A DNA stretch of 64,000 bases, taken from assembly GCA_959347315.1 (NCBI GenBank), contig OY365815.1:16556954-16620953 (forward strand), given 5' to 3'. A model generated the notes under the pieces. That model was not told the origin of the DNA, made no database searches, and was given only the letters and a program-made list of their open reading frames with translations. Origin of the DNA: Bimastos eiseni (lineage: Eukaryota > Annelida > Clitellata > Crassiclitellata > Lumbricidae). Both the position numbers and the translations under genes were made by a program. This document shows positions 57,467-64,000 of this stretch, piece after piece; positions within the stretch are counted from its first letter, which is position 1; each line of letters opens with the position of its first letter.

Positions 57467-59387
57467 TAGTGTCTGAAACACTGCAGTGAGTTACAAGACG
57501 TCAGTGTTAGTAATTCGAAGTTAGATTGTCGGGGAGGGTCATGAGAGGTACTGGTAGGCCTACAATATATGCTTAAGTAGAGATTTAAATTCATAGAAAA
57601 TCCTAGAAATAAAACTTCTGTCGTCTTTAACTGGGAGGCCAAACGGATGTGGTCTAGGCGCAGTTTATAGCGGCTGTGAACTACCGACGGAAGAGGCATC
57701 GGTAATATAGATTTTACGATTACGATTATAAGTGGCACGACGCCTTTGCTAAGGCGATCGACCAAGAAGAACAATCGCTCGGTAGCCTCAAATGGGAAGC
57801 TTTGGTAACCATTTTAAGGATAATTTGACACCCATATTCGAGCAGCGTTTGATCACTGCACCAGTCTAAGGTCAGAATACTAAAAGAAATTCGTACATTG
57901 AGCGGATGCTTGTTTAGTGGCAGCGGTTGGATGACCGATGAGTATTAGCGAATTGTGGGGGAAAGACAGTCTGCGTCGGTGAAGGAAAGATTTATGGACA
58001 GGAGCGATATTCATGAGGAGGAATGCGTACATTCAGAGAAGTCTATAGTCTGAAAGAAGTGCGTGAAAGACCTGTGGGTTGAGGTGAAATGAATGGGAAA
58101 ATGTATCAACAGTTGATGGTAGATGAACAGATGAAATGAGGACTTACAGTCAGAACCAATATGCATGCATATATGATGTCAATTGTATATAGTGCAAACC
58201 AGCAAGAGAGAGACTGGAGCAAAATATAAACTTATGCGGAGTTGTTTCTTCAATGAGAGGTATAGTCTATAAGCTTTCCTTCCCCCCTCTGCGTATCACA
58301 AAGTACCGTGGCCTAGCTTTGTTTACATTTAGTCATTACCACCTGTTAGGCGCGTCGATTAAACAGCAGTAAATCAGAGAAACATTGTCTGCTTCTGATC
58401 TGTAACTGGAAGCTTCTGTTCCTTTGGCCAATATGCTTCCAGAACAAATGTTAAGGGCTTCACGTTCCAGTCAGTCGGGGTCAGAGGTCACATATTCGAT
58501 GAGTTGTGTCAGCGTTTATTAGCAACTTATGACTTTTAGAAATGTATGTTTATGTCGACCTCGTTTGACCCGCACGTGAAATTAACTTTTTAATCAACCC
58601 GTCAAATAAGTATAAGCCAGTTTTATAACAGCGTTTGACATCAGAGGTCGTTGAGGTCGAGAAATTTGTCTTCCAGAACTCTTTCTATCGCTTCTAAATA
58701 TTTTTTTCAATCTATAGGCTACTTCATCCCTAAATTTTCTTTCAGCGTCAAGTTTAAGAAAAACTAGCTGAATATAAAATGCATCTAATACCCATGTAGA
58801 ACCAGTTGGAAGAGTTTCAAAGTTGTAAAGAGAGAGATTTTCATTTTCCAGTGTTTGGCGACATCACATGGTTGTCAGAGCGTTTTAAATCGATCGTGCT
58901 GAACATTTTCAGTATCGAAATTCTTCCACACGTTGGCTGGCTTTGATCTAGCATTCTGGCTAGACGTAGCTGAATCAATGCGATGGCATATTTATTGATA
59001 GCCTGGGTATATATGCAATAGAAATCGTTGATTTGTGTGATGACTTCCACAACGCCCTCGTTGTTTCAGGTGGCTGGTCTGATGTTAGCCGTCGTGACTT
59101 CTGTTCCCAACATTCAAACTGGAGTTAGCTACGAAATATTGTGCTTTGCTTATAATATTTGTCCATCGTTCCAGAATGAATGAGTGACTGGTAACAGCTA
59201 TATTGTATCCAGGTGGAGATCGACACTGGTTGACACGTCAGGTTGTCCTGTAAGAGTATGATAGACTGAGGAATTTTGAAGACTGGATTAGGAGAGACAA
59301 CGGACTCTGAGCATAATTCAGAGGTTTGCTTCATAGACAATGTGTGCCGCTGATAGATAATCGCAGTTTTCTCAGTTTGTAAATTTC

Positions 59388-59612
59388 AAGATACAATACA
59401 ATATAACCCTTGGGTATCACCCTACTTCCAAGGTTCCCACTCCTTCCTAAGTTCTAAGCTAAAAGTGCGCAATCCTTGTTGGCGCAAATTCTGTTGCATT
59501 GCATAGCAATTGTGTTCGAAGGACTTGCTCAAGGTTCCTTTACGGCGATTACTAGGGATCGAAACCGTACACTTCGCGTTACTCGTTCTAACCATTGCAC
59601 CACGGTGACATG
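59388..59612 (-). mobile_element. SINE family S1, diverged full-length copy
   Basis: The minus strand shows the head CACCGTGGTGCAATGGTTAG then AACGAG, a B box GGTTTCGATCCC, GGAACCTTGAGCAAGTCCTT, GAACACAATTGC and an ATATTGTATTGTATC tail. It is more diverged than the 28921 copy. Confidence 0.78.
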
Positions 59613-60089
59613 ATGGCGGCCCTGGCGTTCAACTGGCAATAGATCTTTCTCCAGAACTACTTGAACCATTTAAATAGATGTATGCCTCGTTCTAAAAAGA
59701 AATTAATGCACTTTGTCGGGAATAAAAACATCCGATAATGTGAAAATTGCGATTTAAAATTCATTGTCAGAGCTGGTGACATAAACTTCGCGTTTTAGAA
59801 CCGTGCGGTAATGTCGATTGCTGGTTGTTTATTTGCTTATAGGACACGCAGGTGATTTAGACACTTTCCGAATATGATGCCAAGCTATCGGGAAAGTTTA
59901 TCTCTGGTCGGATTCGCTCTGGCAGCGCATTTGTTCACGCGATTCAGGTTCACAACAGGTACGAGGCAACTATACTAGTCTGTAAGTATACTCTTGCCTA
60001 ACACAAATCAGCCTTGCATCACTGAGCCTTCAGTAAGTATGCCCAAGTCCTCCGGTACTTACTGAAAGTCAGCATGATCTGCACTAAGA

Positions 60090-60180
60090 ATTAGCAATCA
60101 GGACAGGTCAACAAGCGGTCAGGGCAGGTCACTTAGCAATCAGGACAGGTCACTCAGCAATCAGTACAGGTCACTTAGCG
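60090..60180. repeat. 21-bp tandem repeat (CAATCAGGACAGGTCACTTAG), 3-4 copies
   Basis: Units of CAATCAGGACAGGTCACT with small changes lie in a row, preceded by two diverged copies. Confidence 0.75.
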
Positions 60181-61590
60181 TACCTACCATTATATTACTG
60201 TATAACTAACTATGACTTTTATTTTTGTTAAACTTCTATAGCGCCTCCGTAATAACGCACAAAGCATCAAACGACGGCGCACCGAAACAAATCCAAAATT
60301 CGGTCCTATCCAAAGTCAGTCCTAAGAGACAGTAAGACAGTCTAAGAGGATAATGAAAGGAGTTCTGAAGACCAGTGGATGAGACAATTACCACAAGGCA
60401 TGAAGAAGACCAAGACTCTATAGTTAAAATACATCGTCTTCAAAGAACCCGTTGAGAAACTCAACTGGATCGACTTAAAGAATCACTGCTCAGACATTAG
60501 GAGCAATAAACACCTTTCTCTTTGTCATTCAACAGCAATCTGTTGGGCCCGGTTTAACCTACAAACCACCAGTTATGATCTCGCATCATGACTTCTTGCG
60601 CGTCATTTGAGCATCGTGTATCTGGTCTTGAGTTGGCGCCTTATAAATGTCAGATTGCAATTAAAATTAAAATTGCGTCCGTCCCAGTTGTCATGACACC
60701 TCACTCGTCAGCGCAGAAGGAGGGCACAGCAGCCGAACAAAAATTACCATATCGATATCGCGTTGCATAAGCCTACTACAGCAATGACGGCACACCTCGG
60801 CTCTCTGGGCCATTGCCCAATTCATTAAACATGATGCATCTGGGAATATAACAAGTATGTTTGGCATGGTGGGACGAGTTGGTATAAACCAGCGGATGAG
60901 GGAAACCATTTCCGCAACGCTGAGCCGTCTGTCTATCCTCTAGGCCTCGACTTCCCTCAAAGACTCTGTTCTACACTGATCCATACCGGACAGAGCAGGG
61001 TTGCTCTGTATATAACGTCGTATAATTGGCACAAGCCATCCTTCGTGTGGTGCAGTGTAGTCTATAGAGCGCAAGTGTCGATATCTATCAACAAACACGT
61101 TTCAGTGGATGACTATTGGCTCCTCATCCACTGGCAACTGGATGGGCACGAACCTCATAGATTAGAAGGCTGATTAGTGTGTGCAGAGGCGCATCGGCCT
61201 ACTTAAATCAATATATTGTACAAAATTATGAGCCAGCGAGTGTCAGAAACCAGATTTGCTTCACAATTAACATATAAAACACTTTAGATATCGATGGATA
61301 TATTTGCTAGTTATTTTCGTAATAGTTCAAAGGATCTTGTTTCCCGGATATTACATTGACCTTTTTTTTATCTTGACACAAATGTCAAAGATTGCAATTT
61401 ATGATCTGTTCCGTTAAAAAGTAACCCATGTCAAGGTGACGTCTGTAATTTGCAGGTGTTCGGCCTATAAATAAAACGGTTTGGGAACAATGTTGTCACG
61501 GCCGAAGTCTTTCTTGCATACCATACAATCAGGCATACACACAATGCAGTTACATGCAATATGAGGTTATGACATGTTATAATGTTATGC

Positions 61591-61835
61591 GGTGTGGCAC
61601 AGTGGCCGATCGGTTAGAGCGGTCAGCCTGTAACGTTCAGCGTGTGCCGAGCGCGCTGGTTCCAGCCTCGTCCGAGGAGTCACTGTGTAGGCCCCTTGAG
61701 CAAGTCCTTCGCGCACCATTGCTCTGCAGTACAACTGCAATTGCGCCGTCGAGTCGTGTGTATGCACTTCTGAGCAAACAGATGTTGGAAGAAGGGCGGT
61801 ATCAAATTTCGGTAACAATAAGTTATGACATTGTA
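61591..61835 (+). mobile_element. SINE family S1, full-length copy on the plus strand
   Basis: Head GTGGCACAGTGGCCGATCGG then TTAGAGCGG, a mutated B box GGTTCCAGCC, GAGGAGTCACTGTGTAGG, CCTTGAGCAAGTCCTTCGCG, CACCATTGCTCTGCAG and the end GGTATCAAATTTCGG. Confidence 0.82.
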
Positions 61836-62615
61836 ATTTTTTTTAAACAAACAATGCTAAAATTCCTAAACTTTTATTTAAACAGTGATCAAGTTAATCC
61901 ATGCAGGCATTAACCCAAGTTAGCCTGGTAACCTAACAATGATTATGACCAATTAAACCTATTAAAGGCTAGAATCATTTAATTAGCTTCGAATCAGCAA
62001 ACTACTTTAAAATATTGCTATATTTTTATTCTAGAACAGAACAATACGAAGTATTAGAACAAGGTCCTGGAACAGAACACTGGAACGAATGACTACTATA
62101 TAGAGCAGGGTCGTACAGGGCAGATTAGGCCTAGGCCTACTATAGAAGCATGCTTCAAGAACAGAATTGATAGAATCAAGTCGTGTATACGACATATTTT
62201 TGTCCTCTGGAGTCAGTTTGTGTCAGAACTTATCAAGTTGACGCGCGTCCTCTCTAAGGGGAAATTAATCATCTCGTTGGCACTGTCCTCCCTTCCCCAG
62301 ATCCTCTGGGCCGATTCTTTGAGGGTGGGCGAGTAGATGGGTGAGGGGAACGAAGGTGGGTGATGCTGCGGGACAGCATAATCGACTCATCACTCATGCG
62401 GGGCATAATTAGATCGAAAACCTATAATAGAAGAAGCAGTTCATGATAGAGTGAATAAAAACACGCAGACTGACCAATAATATATTTCATTATATAAAAA
62501 CATACAAGCAGCCAAATGGCTATGCTTACACTGCAGCTATAACATATTTACACACATATATATATATATCATATATATTTATGTATAGAATACAATGCAT
62601 ACGTGCATTTATATT

Positions 62616-62648
<33 letters not shown>

Positions 62649-63212
62649 ATGTTCATAAAATATATATTATCTTAGATAACTATATTTCAGAAGGCTGCGA
62701 CCATTAGGGTTTCAAACATTTACGATTCGATTGAATGTAATCGTAATAGTAATCTCAAATCAAATTTAATCATGATGGTGTAAACTTCAAATTTATGCAG
62801 TGCTCATAAAATAATTTGGAACAGCCTATTTGCAGGTAACACAAATTATTTGCTATATTAGGCCCATTATTCTTGTTATTTTTATTATAATTAGGAATAT
62901 TAGTAGTGGTAGTGGGAGTGGAAGTAGTGGACGTAGTAGTATATAGTTGTTGTTGTCGCGGTAGCTTTACCTTAACCTAGAACCGAATCCGACCCTGCAC
63001 GCCTGTCAGATTATTAGGTTGGGCCTGTGAATAAATTGGTCTCCGCGCGACAGCTCTCTTCGGACGCTGTACAAATTTCTAAGTAGTATAGATCTACGAG
63101 TACGCTCATTCCTCAGTAAGTTTGGAAACGATACTTGGATTCGTTTAAAGCCTCAATAGACACGATTATTGGGTTCATGTAATAACCCCGAAGGTCACCG
63201 TCATTGTCTCAG

Positions 63213-63382
63213 GAGCGAAGCCAGACGGAGTGACGCTGGCAAGTCATCGGGCGGGTGCCACGGAGCAGCGTCTGATTCGGCGTCTACTTAGAGACTACGA
63301 CGTCGATGCCAGAGGAGTACGAAAGCTCAACTCAACGGTGACTGTCGAAATACAACTGCTGCTGCTTCGAATTCAGGGACTG
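63213..63382 (+). CDS. partial gene: N-terminal exon of a nicotinic acetylcholine receptor-type subunit
   Basis: A 170-bp exon between TTGTCTCAG and GTCAGC. It encodes EQRLIRRLLRDYDVDARGV then STVTVEIQLLLLRIQGL. The pattern (H/E)xxRLxxxLLxxY......V.V...L.L..I matches the start of the Cys-loop receptor ligand-binding domain, and ending in phase 0 right after the L..I.. strand is where nicotinic receptor genes have an intron before the DEKNQ exon. The signal-peptide exon upstream and the remaining exons downstream are not found in the window. The exon is short, so the assignment to nicotinic rather than another Cys-loop subunit is a judgement. Confidence 0.6.
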
Positions 63383-64000
63383 GTCAGCAACGCTAATCTA
63401 CTCTACTCTAATTCATCCTCATTCTATCTTATTCAATCTTATATGATCTGACTAGAATGACCCAACTTAACCCTTTAATTGCGATCAGCATTTGTTTCCC
63501 AGGCAGTACGCGGTTTTCGTTAGCGGTTAAACTAGCCTAGCATAATCTATAGCGAAAGCCCGTTCCATCCAGTTTATGGTGCAGTCCTCATCGTTCAAGT
63601 CCAATTCAATCGCTTCCATGGCTTCCGGATGAAAGCAATAGTCGATTACATGTCAATATCAGTTGCGATGATAAGGCAATGAAGTGGCAGTTTGATGGAA
63701 GATTATACATATATATAATATAATATATATAATGTATCTATGTATTTTTCCAATCGAAGATAGGAAGATGTGGCTTAGTGTCCCGGATTGTGTGATATAG
63801 GCCTATGTATTGTTTCTGTATCGCAATCTGAGCATGGCCCATCACAAAAGTTAATCATCTCATCGTTGCAGTCTTAACAGTTGTATGTAAACTATAGCCT
63901 AGTCTAATTTCTTTAGCTTTCCTTTCGCTCACTGCCAGTAAATTCAAAAAATCATATCGAATATATATCGCCATAAATTTATATATGGGCATAGGCGTAG
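63383..64000 (+). other. intron following the receptor exon
   Basis: No second exon (for example a DEKNQ/W.. block) is visible before the window ends. It contains a short TA-rich tract at 63705-63735. Confidence 0.5.

Larger units (their letters stand above)
47714..63212. other. 15.5-kb region with no supported gene
   Basis: After the gene 2 3'UTR (to about 47.9 kb) I find only short random frames. Recognisable content: LINE-tail signatures (near 49794 and 54940), a TA repeat (52934-53020), a degenerate AGATTACATT satellite (54290-55275), a long inverted repeat (57227-57466), a 21-bp tandem repeat (60090-60180) and two SINEs (59388-59612, 61591-61835). It may hold the first exon, promoter and regulatory DNA of the receptor gene at 63.2 kb. 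Confidence 0.6.

Overview
The window is nuclear DNA of an animal. Genes are split into many short exons with GT-AG introns, introns and spacers are full of microsatellites, and SINEs, LINE tails and short inverted-repeat transposons are scattered throughout. The gene content (a MET-type receptor tyrosine kinase, zinc carboxypeptidases, the start of a nicotinic-type receptor subunit) and the intron-rich but compact structure fit an invertebrate bilaterian, probably marine. The species cannot be named from the sequence.

Layout on the + strand: (1) 212-25541, a MET/RON-family receptor in 19 coding exons, about 1404 aa, with Sema, PSI, four IPT, transmembrane and tyrosine kinase parts in the vertebrate order, followed by a 3'UTR to about 26.9 kb. 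(2) 26.9-29.85 kb, spacer with a fold-back element, a LINE tail and a SINE. (3) 29938-37672, carboxypeptidase gene 1 (11 exons, 417 aa) with a TATA box and initiator. (4) 37.7-41.4 kb, spacer with a hAT-like MITE and another inverted-repeat element. (5) 41502-47713, carboxypeptidase gene 2 (11 exons, 423 aa), a tandem paralogue with identical intron phases. (6) 47.7-63.2 kb, about 15 kb with no gene I can support. (7) 63213-63382, one exon that looks like the N-terminal ligand-binding exon of a nicotinic acetylcholine receptor-type subunit, continuing outside the window.

The three gene units do not form one pathway. The receptor would act at the plasma membrane. The two carboxypeptidases are secreted zymogens with complete catalytic sets but different predicted specificity-pocket residues (Met versus Gln).

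The most interesting points are: the receptor keeps a near-vertebrate exon plan but lacks the basic alpha/beta cleavage site, has a Phe where the Cbl-docking Tyr would be, and has only one of the two tail docking tyrosines; a 43-bp minisatellite in carboxypeptidase gene 1 has copied the exon 9 splice donor several times; at least seven inverted-repeat elements, three with plausible target duplications; a tRNA-derived SINE family with a CORE-like central motif; and a strong excess of the palindrome TAGGCCTA. No wholly new molecular system (CRISPR, operon, phage-like) is present.
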